Below, one piece after another: positions 45,376 through 53,910 of a stretch of 64,000 nucleotides of DNA. The notes beneath the pieces were generated by a model that was not told the DNA's origin, searched no databases, and saw only the letters and a list, made by a program, of their open reading frames with translations. Source of the stretch: Albibacterium bauzanense (GTDB lineage Bacteria > Bacteroidota > Bacteroidia > Sphingobacteriales > Sphingobacteriaceae); the NCBI RefSeq assembly GCF_004339765.1, contig NZ_SMGO01000001.1, positions 248,001-312,000 of the forward strand, written 5' to 3'. A program made the translations under genes and the position numbers. The stretch's first letter is position 1, and each line of letters begins with the position of its first letter.

Positions 45376-46767
45376 ATGGAAAGAGATACCACTCAAAACG
45401 TGGCACCTAAACACCAGCTAAGTATTACTGATGCTGTTGCTATTATTGTAGGCATTGTAATAGGCGCTGGGATTTTCAGAACACCTTCTTTAGTTGCAGC
45501 CAATACAGATTCTGACTCATTATTTTTATTTGCCTGGATATTAGGCGGAGGAGTATCATTAATTGGTGCACTTTGTTATGCCGAACTTACCACCGCATTT
45601 CCCAATGCTGGTGGAGATTATCACTTCATAGGTAGAGCTTATGGAAAGAAGCTCGCTTTTCTTTTTGCATGGGCCAGGATGAGTGTTATTCAAACTGGAT
45701 CAATCGCTTTACTAGCTTATATTTTCGGAGATTATTTTAGCCAGATACACAGTCTCGGTGAGTTTTCGTCTGTGATATATGCTGCACTTGTCGTCATAGT
45801 TCTTACAGCCATTAACATTACGGGAATTAGATTAGGGACGGGCACACAAAAATTATTTACAGTGGCGGAGGTAGCTGGTGTTTTACTGATTGCCGCTGCT
45901 GGGCTGATCTTTGCACCGGAGGTTATTGAAACTGCTCCGCCTGTAATGGATGCATCTACATCCTCTGGCAACTTTATAGGGTTGGCAATGGTTTTTGTTC
46001 TACTCACATTTGGTGGATGGAATGAAGCAGCATACATATCGGCTGAATTAAAATCTGGAAAGAAGCGGATGGTTCAAGTGTTGATCGTCAGTCTGTTTAT
46101 TATTACAGCAGCTTATCTTTTAATTAATATAGGATTCTTGAGGGCATTGGGACACAGCGGGATAGCTCAATCTGATGCTGTAGCGGTAGATTTGATGAGA
46201 ATTGTGTGGGGAGAAACGGGTGTTTGGCTTATTGGAATTATTGTAGCTGTTTCGGCTCTAACATCTGCCAATGCAACGATTTTTACAGGTGCAAGAACCA
46301 ATTATGCATTAGGAAAAGATTTCAGGATACTTTCTTTTCTTGGAAGGTGGAATAGCCAGACATCTGGCCCGGTAAACGCGCTTTTAGTACAGGGATTGAT
46401 TGCCTTGGTATTAATAAGTTTAGGTTTATTTACACGTAGTGGTTTTGAAACTATCATTGAATATACAGCGCCTGTGTTTTGGTTTTTCTTTTTATTGGTA
46501 GGTATTGCATTATTTATATTACGTAAAAAAGAGCCGGATGTACCCAGGCCCTTTCGCGTTCCACTTTACCCGATTACACCTATTATCTTTTGTTTAACAA
46601 GTGCTTACCTTTTATACTCAAGCTTGATGTATACGGGTGTTGGTGCGCTGGTAGGTGTTGTAGTATTATTCGTAGGGGTATTACTGCTTGCGATATTTAA
46701 AAAAATAGAGGGAAGAAATAAATCTAAACAAAGCGATGAGTATCATGTTGATAAAATTATCACTTGA
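45376..46767 (+). CDS. APC-superfamily amino acid permease
   Basis: The 463-residue protein has twelve TM helices. The first contains IVIGAGIFRTPSLVA, the APC substrate-binding unwound helix G-x-G-I-F. FGGWNEAAYISAEL in TM6 and EPDVPRPFRVPLYP before TM11 are family hallmarks. It imports or exchanges amino acids in the cytoplasmic membrane; the substrate cannot be told. It is divergent from hipB and lies 187 bp away. Confidence 0.9.
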   Translation: MERDTTQNVAPKHQLSITDAVAIIVGIVIGAGIFRTPSLVAANTDSDSLFLFAWILGGGVSLIGALCYAELTTAFPNAGGDYHFIGRAYGKKLAFLFAWARMSVIQTGSIALLAYIFGDYFSQIHSLGEFSSVIYAALVVIVLTAINITGIRLGTGTQKLFTVAEVAGVLLIAAAGLIFAPEVIETAPPVMDASTSSGNFIGLAMVFVLLTFGGWNEAAYISAELKSGKKRMVQVLIVSLFIITAAYLLINIGFLRALGHSGIAQSDAVAVDLMRIVWGETGVWLIGIIVAVSALTSANATIFTGARTNYALGKDFRILSFLGRWNSQTSGPVNALLVQGLIALVLISLGLFTRSGFETIIEYTAPVFWFFFLLVGIALFILRKKEPDVPRPFRVPLYPITPIIFCLTSAYLLYSSLMYTGVGALVGVVVLFVGVLLLAIFKKIEGRNKSKQSDEYHVDKIIT

Positions 46768-46839
46768 TTGATATACAGAAACTTATAAAATATTAGATAT
46801 AATTAATTCATATATTTTTTAACCTTTAAATTAAACAAG

Positions 46840-47388
46840 ATGAAATCTGTAAAAAAACTAATTGGGGTCGTGCTTTTATTAGTATCTGTTGCTACTCTTG
46901 CAAATGCACAAGATCGTCCGGCGTTGGATGTTCCATACGTACCAACACGCCAAGCGGTTGTTGATGCAATGCTGAAATTAGCCGATGTAAAACCTGGTGA
47001 TGTATTGTATGATTTAGGATGTGGTGATGGAAGAATTGTTGTTACTGCTGCCAAAGATTATGGTGCAACAGGTAAGGGATTTGACATTGATCCTCAGAGA
47101 ATTGCAGAAGCTAATGCCAATGCTAAAAGTGCAGGGGTGAGCGATAAGGTTGAGTTTTTTAATGCTAACCTGTTTGATACCGATTTGAGCGGGGCTTCAG
47201 TTATTACTTTATATCTGTTACCTGATGTAAACATGAAATTACGTCCGAAAATTCTGGCTCTTAAACCAGGTACAAGGATTGTATCGCATGCTTTTACAAT
47301 GGGAGACTGGAAACCTGAAAAGACACAAACTGTTGATGGCTCAACAATTTACTTCTGGACTGTTCCTGAAGGAGGGGTTATAAATTAA
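46840..47388 (+). CDS. SAM-methyltransferase-fold protein with a signal peptide
   Basis: The 182-residue protein starts with a textbook signal peptide (KKLIGVVLLLVSVATLANAQ, cleavage after about residue 23). The methyltransferase fold follows: VLYDLGCGDGRIVVTAA (SAM motif I), GFDIDPQRIAEANANA (motif II acidic residue), then ASVITLYLLPDVNMKLRPKI. The SAM-binding residues are intact although the signal should send it to the periplasm, where SAM is not expected. It ends 30 bp before a strong terminator. Confidence 0.8.
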   Translation: MKSVKKLIGVVLLLVSVATLANAQDRPALDVPYVPTRQAVVDAMLKLADVKPGDVLYDLGCGDGRIVVTAAKDYGATGKGFDIDPQRIAEANANAKSAGVSDKVEFFNANLFDTDLSGASVITLYLLPDVNMKLRPKILALKPGTRIVSHAFTMGDWKPEKTQTVDGSTIYFWTVPEGGVIN

Positions 47389-47418
47389 GGGCTGTTTATA
47401 AAAACTAAATAATCGGAT

Positions 47419-47460
47419 AACAACACTTATTGCTAAGTTACAATGGGTGTTGTTTTTTTT
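47419..47460 (+). terminator. Rho-independent terminator of the methyltransferase gene
   Basis: AACAACACTTATTG (47419-47432) pairs with CAATGGGTGTTGTT (47441-47454) over 14 bp including two G-U pairs, with an 8-base loop, followed by six T after the arm. It lies 30 bases after the methyltransferase stop. The stop codon of the convergent MidA-like gene lies in the loop. Confidence 0.85.
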
Positions 47461-48499
47461 GAATTAAGAATTTGAACTTACTCCCCATATCGATCAATAG
47501 GGTATGGTTCAAAAAGGATATTTTGCGAGCAGCTTGAATAACATCATCTTCATGGGTGATCATTTGCTGAATTAGCTCTGTGAATCCCATAGATAATAGA
47601 AAATCACATTGACTGGTAAACGCACAATCATTCAGTCCACTTTTCCTGCCAGAGTTTATTAATGCTGAAAAATTTACATGAGAGGTAATATCTTGTATTC
47701 CGATATTGTCGTATAGATTATCATTGACCTTGTGATTATTATAACACATAAGTGTACCCTGGCTTCTATAAGGCTTATATAATTCCGAACTTAAATAGCC
47801 ATAATCGATCGTCATTACATAGCCTTGATTCAATGAGCTTGCTATTTCCTGGATCCAGTTAATGGCCTGTAAGTTTATTTCGCTGCGGAAATCTTTGGGG
47901 AGTTCAATATTTAGCTCCTTAAGATATTCTTTCAATTCTTCTTGGGCTGGCTGTAATACTTCTGTAAAGCCATTATCATAGCTTACGAAAACTTCCATGA
48001 GTTCATTTTTCATTACGACTTGATGAACAGCAAAATTATCTACCAGCTCATTTGAGAATATACAGCCATTAACTTCCGGAAGCTCATTAATTGAATTGAG
48101 CCACTCTACTTTTTCAAGTAAATGCGACTTTTCAATCTCTCGCATAATAGGACTCTTTTCGATGATGTAGTACTTTAACTGCTCATACATTTTCTCATTC
48201 TTCTTAAGGTAGGAAAGAATATCATGACATAACATGCCTGTACCTGCACCATATTCGACAATGGTAAAATCAGTGCAGCCGAGCGTTTTCCACATTTCTT
48301 CTAACTGCTTACCAATCAATGCACCAAAAACAGGTGTAAGGTATGCGCTGGTATAAAAATCACCATTCATTCCGATCTTATTTCCAGGAGAAGTATAATA
48401 CCCAAGTTCAGGATAATAGAGACACATTTCCATAAATTCCTCGAAGCTGATGACTCCTTCATCCTTAATTTTTTGCTGAATGATTTCTGTAAGACCCAT
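47438..48499 (-). CDS. MidA/NDUFAF7-type SAM-dependent protein arginine methyltransferase
   Basis: The 353-residue protein matches the Methyltransf_28 family: FEEFMEMCLYYPELGYYT at the N-terminus, GMNGDFYTSAYLTPVFG, VEYGAGTGMLCHDIL (SAM motif I), and CIFSNELVDNFAVHQV. Eukaryotic NDUFAF7 methylates an arginine of complex I; bacterial members are less well studied. It is convergent with the exported methyltransferase and divergent from padR. Confidence 0.9.
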   Translation of the reverse strand: MGLTEIIQQKIKDEGVISFEEFMEMCLYYPELGYYTSPGNKIGMNGDFYTSAYLTPVFGALIGKQLEEMWKTLGCTDFTIVEYGAGTGMLCHDILSYLKKNEKMYEQLKYYIIEKSPIMREIEKSHLLEKVEWLNSINELPEVNGCIFSNELVDNFAVHQVVMKNELMEVFVSYDNGFTEVLQPAQEELKEYLKELNIELPKDFRSEINLQAINWIQEIASSLNQGYVMTIDYGYLSSELYKPYRSQGTLMCYNNHKVNDNLYDNIGIQDITSHVNFSALINSGRKSGLNDCAFTSQCDFLLSMGFTELIQQMITHEDDVIQAARKISFLNHTLLIDMGSKFKFLIQKKQHPL

Positions 48500-48589
48500 A
48501 TTTATAAGACAATATGGTTGATAAATGGTTTTTACATCTTGCTTATATACATAAGTTACTTATATATAAATAAAATTATATATTTGTGT

Positions 48590-48937
48590 ATGGATTCGAT
48601 TAAATATAAAGGTTTATTAAAGGGGAGTCTTCAAATAATCATCTTGAAACTTCTTCAAAAAAATGGAAGGATGTATGGATATGAAATCACTCAAGTAGTT
48701 AAAGAAATTACCAATGGTGAGATCTTACTTACCGAAGGGGCTTTATATCCTGCTTTACATAAACTGGAAAAAGAAGGTTTGTTAGCAGCAAGTGTAGAGC
48801 TTGTAGATAATAGGGCGCGTAAATATTATACGCTTAGTGAGAAGGGGAGAACTGAGGTTGAAATTAAACTAAAAGAAACTAAAAGCTTTATGGGTAACCT
48901 GGATTTATTACTCAATTTAAATCTTAAGCTAACATGA
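48590..48937 (+). CDS. PadR-family transcriptional regulator
   Basis: I start at 48590 (MDSIKYKGLLKGSLQIIILK), giving 115 residues, the usual size of the short PadR class. A start 39 codons upstream would run into the divergent MidA gene. The winged helix covers GRMYGYEITQVVKEITNGEI and LTEGALYPALHKLEKEGLLA. TATATTTG at 48579-48586 is a perfect -7 box only 3 bases before the ATG, so the transcript may be leaderless. It overlaps the DUF2723 gene by 4 bp, which makes autoregulated co-expression likely. Confidence 0.9.
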   Translation: MDSIKYKGLLKGSLQIIILKLLQKNGRMYGYEITQVVKEITNGEILLTEGALYPALHKLEKEGLLAASVELVDNRARKYYTLSEKGRTEVEIKLKETKSFMGNLDLLLNLNLKLT

Positions 48938-51900
48938 AATTAACTGTTCTTCAGAAGCAAGAGATCCGTAAATATCTGGAAGAGGTAACTATCGTAAGAT
49001 CTAATTGTGATGAGTTGTTTGATCATATTATTACTGATTTAGAACAAAATTCGACATCGGATAAATTGGATATTGAAAGGGTTAAACAAAGCATTGTGGT
49101 TGAATTTGATTCAATGATAAATACTGAACAAGAGAAAAGAAACTATCGGCGAATCAATACAATAGTTGGTTTTACTTTGTTCTTATTTGCCTTAGTGGTT
49201 TATTGGCTGACCATGGAGCCAACTGTCAGCTTTTGGGATTGCGGGGAATTTATTGCTGCTGCATTTAAGCTTGAAGTTGGCCATCAGCCCGGAGCGCCCA
49301 TTTTTCTTATGCTGGGAAAGATCTTTAGTCTGTTTGCTTTTGGCGAAAGTTCTGCAGTAGCCTATTGGGTTAATTTTAGTGCTGCGTTTGCAAGTGCTGC
49401 TACCATTATGTTTTTATTCTGGACCATAACAGCTTTGGTTGCCAGGGCTTATAAGAATGAGAAGATTAAATCTAAGACTACAAGTATCATAATTGCTGGT
49501 ATAATAGGCGCTTTGGCTTATACCTTTTCAGATACATTTTGGTTTTCAGCGGTAGAGGCTGAAGTATATGCACTTTCATCCTTATTTACAGCTGTTACCT
49601 TTTGGGCGATTCTTAAATGGGAAAGTCAGGCAAATGACCGTTGGTTAATCTTAATTGCATTTATGATTGGCCTGTCGACAGGAGTTCACTTACTTAATCT
49701 GTTAACGATTCCAGCAATTACACTTGTTTATTATTATAAAAAAGCAGAGAACAGTACTACCTTAGGAACTCTTAAAGCTTTACTGATTGGGTGTGCAATC
49801 GTCGCTTTTGTTCAATTTGGAGTTATTCAATACTTTGTATTAGGAGCATTTAAATTCGATCTTCTTTTTGTTAATCTATTTGGGTTTTCATTTGGATCGG
49901 GCGCTTTGTTTTACATTGTTATAGTTGGATTTTTGTTGTTCTTCGGCGTTCGATATTCTATCCGAAAACATAATTACAAGCTAAATCTAGGTTTAATATG
50001 CACGGTATTCTTACTATTGGGATTTAGTTCTTATACAATGATTCTTCTTCGTGCAAATGCTAAACCTGCCATTAATCTAAGCAATCCGGATAATATTTAT
50101 TCACTCTATAATTATCTTGGAAGGACGAATTATAAATCTACTCCTTTATTGTATGGTAATACATTTGATGCTAAAAGCATTGAAAACGAAGTAACAGGAA
50201 ATCTATACAGAAAAGGGGAAAATAAATATGAGATTGCTGGAAATACATATAAAACGACTTATGATAAAAATTTACTATTTCCACGAACATATAGTCAGAC
50301 GCCACAGCATATTGATTTTTACAAGGAATGGATAGGACTCAGAGATGGGGAAACGCCAACTTTTAGTCAAAATCTTGGCTTTTTTGCCTCCTGGCAAATG
50401 GGAGTAATGTACTGGCGGTATTTTCTTTGGAATTTCTCTGGTCGGCAGAATGATATTCAGGGATATGGCGATATAAAAAATGGCAACTGGATAACAGGGA
50501 TTAAGCCTTTAGACGCCATTCGTTTAGGAAACCAAACGAATCTTCCGCCAAGTATAGTTGCAAACGAAGGACATAATGTATTTTATGGTTTACCTTTTTT
50601 ACTTGGCATAGCAGGTGCTATATGGCTGTTTAGAAGAAATAAGCAGATCGGTGTTATTCTTACTGCTTTCTTTTTCTTTACGGGCATAGCTATCATATTA
50701 TATCTGAACCAGGACCCTATGCAAGTTCGGGAACGCGACTATGCTTATGCTGGGTCTTTTTATGCTTTTGCAATCTTTATAGGCTTTGGTTTTCTTTTAA
50801 TTAAGGAAATTCTTCAAAGAACTTCTACGAAAAGGATAGGTTTAATAGCGGCTACAGTAATTTGTTTATTCTCTGTTCCATTTTTAATGGCTACTCAAGG
50901 CTGGAATGATCATAATCGGTCAGATAAAACAACATCTTTAAATTGGGCAAGGAACTACCTGAACTCTTGTGCTAAGGATGCTATTCTTTTTACGAATGCC
51001 GATAATGATACTTATCCGTTATGGTACGCGCAAGAGGTAGAAGGTATAAGAACAGATGTACGAGTAATTTGTCTTCAGTTTTTACAGGATGATTCATTTA
51101 TTGATCAATTGAAAGCAAAGGTAAATTCTTCAGAGGCATTGCCCATTAACTTATTGCATAAGCAATATCAGGCTGGTGTTAGAGACTTTTTCCCCTATGT
51201 GGATTATGGAATTACTGATAGTGTAGAATTAAGAGATCTGATTGCAGTAATGACCTCTGAGAATAAAAATGATAAAGTTCAAATGACAGATGGTTCTTAT
51301 ATGAATTTTATACCTGCCAGAAAATTGAAACTTTCGATAGATGCTGATCAGTTGATAGATACAAATACGATTCGGCCTGATCAAAAATCAAACGTGGTGC
51401 CTGCAATGGAATGGAGCTTTAATAAACCCTATGCAAGTAAAGGAGATTTAATTATGTTTGATATTTTGGCAAACAATGACTGGAAAAGGCCTATTTATTT
51501 TGCTACATCAGTATCTGAGGATACGTATATGGGTTTAGAACAATATCTATATCTGGAAGGATATGCTTATCGGTTATTGCCTTTAAAAAATGAGGGTAAA
51601 GAGGTGGATAAGACCCAGCGCACTAATACTGATGTAATGTATTCAAATGTGATGAACCGACTGGATTTTACAGCATTTAATAAAGCGAAATATATTGATG
51701 TTGAATCAAGGAGGGTTCTGAATAGTACATGGCAGTTAAATAATACATTGACTAATAACTTGATTACTGAAGGTAAAACAGATAAGGCAAAGCAGGTAAT
51801 GCAGAAAAGCATGAGGGAACTGCCTTTAAGAAATTACTCCATTATAGATACTCTGAATAAACTGAATACTGTAAGAAATTTATATGCACTGGATCAAACT

Positions 51901-52134
51901 GAGGAAGCTAACAATGTTACCAATACTACATTGGATTTCTTAACACAGGAACTGCAGTATATAACAACGCTTACTATTTCTCCACAATTAGCCTATCGGG
52001 ATGAAATTCAAATAGGATTGTATGTTTTGGATGAATTTGAAAGGATTACAGCTGGCTATCAGCAGAAGGAATTAAACCAACGAACTAAAGATGTTCTGGA
52101 TCAGATGATAGAGGCTTTTCAGATTAAAAGTTAA
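48934..52134 (+). CDS. DUF2723 (GT117-type) membrane glycosyltransferase with PadR-neighbour prefix domain
   Basis: The 1066-residue protein begins with a soluble domain (residues 1-70: LTVLQKQEIRKYLEEVTI, then CDELFDHIITDLEQ) like the prefix domain found on permeases next to PadR genes in Bacteroidota. DUF2723 follows (from about 75): LTMEPTVSFWDCGEFIAAAF with the Asp-Cys-Gly-Glu signature, VGHQPGAPIFLML, about twelve TM helices to residue 650, then a periplasmic domain (QDPMQVRERDYAYAGSFYAF, TNADNDTYPLWYAQEVEGIR). Family members are lipid-linked O-glycosyltransferases. The prefix domain is not usual for them. The gene is coupled to padR. Confidence 0.85.
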   Translation: MKLTVLQKQEIRKYLEEVTIVRSNCDELFDHIITDLEQNSTSDKLDIERVKQSIVVEFDSMINTEQEKRNYRRINTIVGFTLFLFALVVYWLTMEPTVSFWDCGEFIAAAFKLEVGHQPGAPIFLMLGKIFSLFAFGESSAVAYWVNFSAAFASAATIMFLFWTITALVARAYKNEKIKSKTTSIIIAGIIGALAYTFSDTFWFSAVEAEVYALSSLFTAVTFWAILKWESQANDRWLILIAFMIGLSTGVHLLNLLTIPAITLVYYYKKAENSTTLGTLKALLIGCAIVAFVQFGVIQYFVLGAFKFDLLFVNLFGFSFGSGALFYIVIVGFLLFFGVRYSIRKHNYKLNLGLICTVFLLLGFSSYTMILLRANAKPAINLSNPDNIYSLYNYLGRTNYKSTPLLYGNTFDAKSIENEVTGNLYRKGENKYEIAGNTYKTTYDKNLLFPRTYSQTPQHIDFYKEWIGLRDGETPTFSQNLGFFASWQMGVMYWRYFLWNFSGRQNDIQGYGDIKNGNWITGIKPLDAIRLGNQTNLPPSIVANEGHNVFYGLPFLLGIAGAIWLFRRNKQIGVILTAFFFFTGIAIILYLNQDPMQVRERDYAYAGSFYAFAIFIGFGFLLIKEILQRTSTKRIGLIAATVICLFSVPFLMATQGWNDHNRSDKTTSLNWARNYLNSCAKDAILFTNADNDTYPLWYAQEVEGIRTDVRVICLQFLQDDSFIDQLKAKVNSSEALPINLLHKQYQAGVRDFFPYVDYGITDSVELRDLIAVMTSENKNDKVQMTDGSYMNFIPARKLKLSIDADQLIDTNTIRPDQKSNVVPAMEWSFNKPYASKGDLIMFDILANNDWKRPIYFATSVSEDTYMGLEQYLYLEGYAYRLLPLKNEGKEVDKTQRTNTDVMYSNVMNRLDFTAFNKAKYIDVESRRVLNSTWQLNNTLTNNLITEGKTDKAKQVMQKSMRELPLRNYSIIDTLNKLNTVRNLYALDQTEEANNVTNTTLDFLTQELQYITTLTISPQLAYRDEIQIGLYVLDEFERITAGYQQKELNQRTKDVLDQMIEAFQIKS

Positions 52135-52148
52135 TATTCTAAAAGCTT

Positions 52149-52931
52149 TTACCATAGATCTTTTAAGCCATTTTGTAAAGCTTCTTCGTAGCTTTCTTTA
52201 TCAAACCGATAGAGGTAGGGTGCTTTGTAGGCTCCACCTTTTCGTTTAGTGGGTAAACGTTCAAGTATTTTATAGCTGAGCATTTTGCGTTGAAAGTTTC
52301 TACGATCAAGAGTTTTACCTAAAAGGGTTTCATAGAGTCTTTGAAGCTCGGGCATGGTAAATTCATGCGGAAGCAGGCTTAAACCAATGGGCTGATAATT
52401 TAACTGCTGCCTTAATGTTTTAAGTGCTGTTTCTATAATTGATTGATGGTCTGAAACAAGTAATGGCAGATCTTGAACATCATGCCAACGGCACTCAATT
52501 GTAAAGATATCATGTTTGGGCTCTACTTCTGTAAATTCTACGAGAGCGTAAAAACCTATGGTTATAAAACGGCCTAGTACCCACTCAATAAACTCTTGTG
52601 CATATTGATCTTTAGCATATTGTTCTTTTAAAAGTTCGGCACGTTTATTTATTCGTGTACGTTCAGGATCACCAAAGGCATGGAACTGCTGAAGAAAGAT
52701 ATTATTCAATCCTGTTCTTGAAAAAAGTAAACGATTGGCAGCTTCTTCAAGGCTTTCTTCTTTGCCAATAAATCCACCAGGGAGGGTCCAGCTTTCCTTA
52801 TCCTTATTCTTTAATAATAATATTCTCAGGTGGTTTTCATGAAAACCAAAGATTGCTATATCTATCGATATGGATGGTAAATTATCTTCGATAACATTCT
52901 TTAACGAGATAATCTCATTATCTTTTGCCAT
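52149..52931 (-). CDS. NUDIX-domain transcriptional regulator (NrtR/AraR-like)
   Basis: The 260-residue protein has an N-terminal NUDIX domain (SIDIAIFGFHENHLRILLLK, WTLPGGFIGKEESLEEAANR) and a C-terminal winged helix (about 175-255: FTMPELQRLYETLLGKTLDR, then RRNFQRKMLSYKILERL). The NUDIX box has lost the metal-binding E-x-x-E-x pair (it reads NRLLFSRTGL), so hydrolysis is unlikely and sugar or ADP-ribose sensing is expected. Such regulators control sugar or NAD genes. It is divergent from an exported esterase. Confidence 0.85.
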   Translation of the reverse strand: MAKDNEIISLKNVIEDNLPSISIDIAIFGFHENHLRILLLKNKDKESWTLPGGFIGKEESLEEAANRLLFSRTGLNNIFLQQFHAFGDPERTRINKRAELLKEQYAKDQYAQEFIEWVLGRFITIGFYALVEFTEVEPKHDIFTIECRWHDVQDLPLLVSDHQSIIETALKTLRQQLNYQPIGLSLLPHEFTMPELQRLYETLLGKTLDRRNFQRKMLSYKILERLPTKRKGGAYKAPYLYRFDKESYEEALQNGLKDLW

Positions 52932-52989
52932 ATTACAAAGTAAAATATTTTTTTGGAAATTAGGTGGCCTAGAATCTTTTAATTATTAT

Positions 52990-53012
52990 TGTGTCAATGT
53001 AACACATATTTG
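52990..53012 (+). promoter_or_regulatory. Candidate operator and -7 box between the NUDIX regulator and esterase
   Basis: TGTGTCAATGTAACACA (52990-53006) has perfect 5-bp arms and a 7-base centre. It overlaps CATATTTG (53005-53012), a one-mismatch -7 box 16 bases before the esterase ATG. A regulator bound here would block the esterase promoter. The divergent NUDIX regulator is the natural candidate. Confidence 0.4.
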
Positions 53013-53027
53013 TTAAATATAAGAACC

Positions 53028-53897
53028 ATGAAGAAATCAATACTGTTCTTTTTCTTTTTAATTATCGCTTTTTCATCTTTCGCAGCCAAGGTAGATACTA
53101 TTGAGGTCTATAGTAATGCTATGGGCAGGAGCCTTAAAACAGCTATTGTTACTCCAAATTCGTATAACAAGAATAGTTCAGCATACCCGGTTTTATATCT
53201 TTTACACGGGGGTAGCGGTAGTTACCGCGACTGGCATCATTCTATACCAGACAAGTCTTTACTTCATAAATTAGCAGACCAATATAATTTGATTATTGTA
53301 ACTCCTGATGGAGGAACTACCAGCTATTATTTTGATAGTCCGACTGATAAAACAAGCCAATACGAGACTTTTATTTCTAAAGAACTAATTGAGAGTATTG
53401 ACAAAAATTATAGAACAATTAAAGATCGAAAAGGAAGAGTTATTGCTGGATTATCGATGGGAGGGCATGGTGCTTTCTTTCTTGTCACGAAACACCCTGA
53501 TTTGTATTCAGCAGCTGGAAGCATGAGTGGCGTTATGGATATTAATACGGCTCAATGGGTTGTTCCGGCTGAATTTGCTGAATCAAGAAAACAAAATTTC
53601 ATTAAACTTCTAGGACCTGAAAGTACAGGTGAATTTATTTACCCTAATAATACAATGATTGCCATGGTTAGCAAAATGAAGACCAGCAACGTGAAATATA
53701 TATTTGATTGTGGCGTAGACGACTTTTTAATTAAGACTAACAGGGCTTTGCATGAAAGACTGGTTTATAATGGAATACCACATGAATATATTGAGCGTCC
53801 GGGTAAACATGAATGGCCATATTGGGAAAACGCCTTATACTATCAAGTACTATTTATGCACAAGGTATTAGAAGAAAACGGGGCAAACGTTCTTTAA
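53028..53897 (+). CDS. Exported alpha/beta-hydrolase esterase (esterase D family)
   Basis: I start at 53028 (MKKSILFFFFLIIAFSSFAA), which gives a signal peptide and 289 residues. Motifs: VLYLLHGGSGSYRDWHHS (oxyanion region), VIAGLSMGGHGAFFL (G-x-S-x-G nucleophile Ser), DCGVDDFL (acid) and GKHEWPYW (catalytic His). It matches the putative esterase/acetyl xylan esterase group, acting on acyl groups of glycans in the periplasm. It converges on the desaturase gene with a 13-bp gap. Confidence 0.88.
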   Translation: MKKSILFFFFLIIAFSSFAAKVDTIEVYSNAMGRSLKTAIVTPNSYNKNSSAYPVLYLLHGGSGSYRDWHHSIPDKSLLHKLADQYNLIIVTPDGGTTSYYFDSPTDKTSQYETFISKELIESIDKNYRTIKDRKGRVIAGLSMGGHGAFFLVTKHPDLYSAAGSMSGVMDINTAQWVVPAEFAESRKQNFIKLLGPESTGEFIYPNNTMIAMVSKMKTSNVKYIFDCGVDDFLIKTNRALHERLVYNGIPHEYIERPGKHEWPYWENALYYQVLFMHKVLEENGANVL

Positions 53898-53910
53898 TAC
53901 TTATAACCTA

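Noticed and set aside
48473-48589. Longer padR start
   Set aside because: The added 39 residues are hydrophobic, overlap the divergent MidA gene and are not found in the PadR fold.
52189-52931. Active NUDIX hydrolase
   Set aside because: The NUDIX box lacks the conserved glutamates, so a sensor role fits better.
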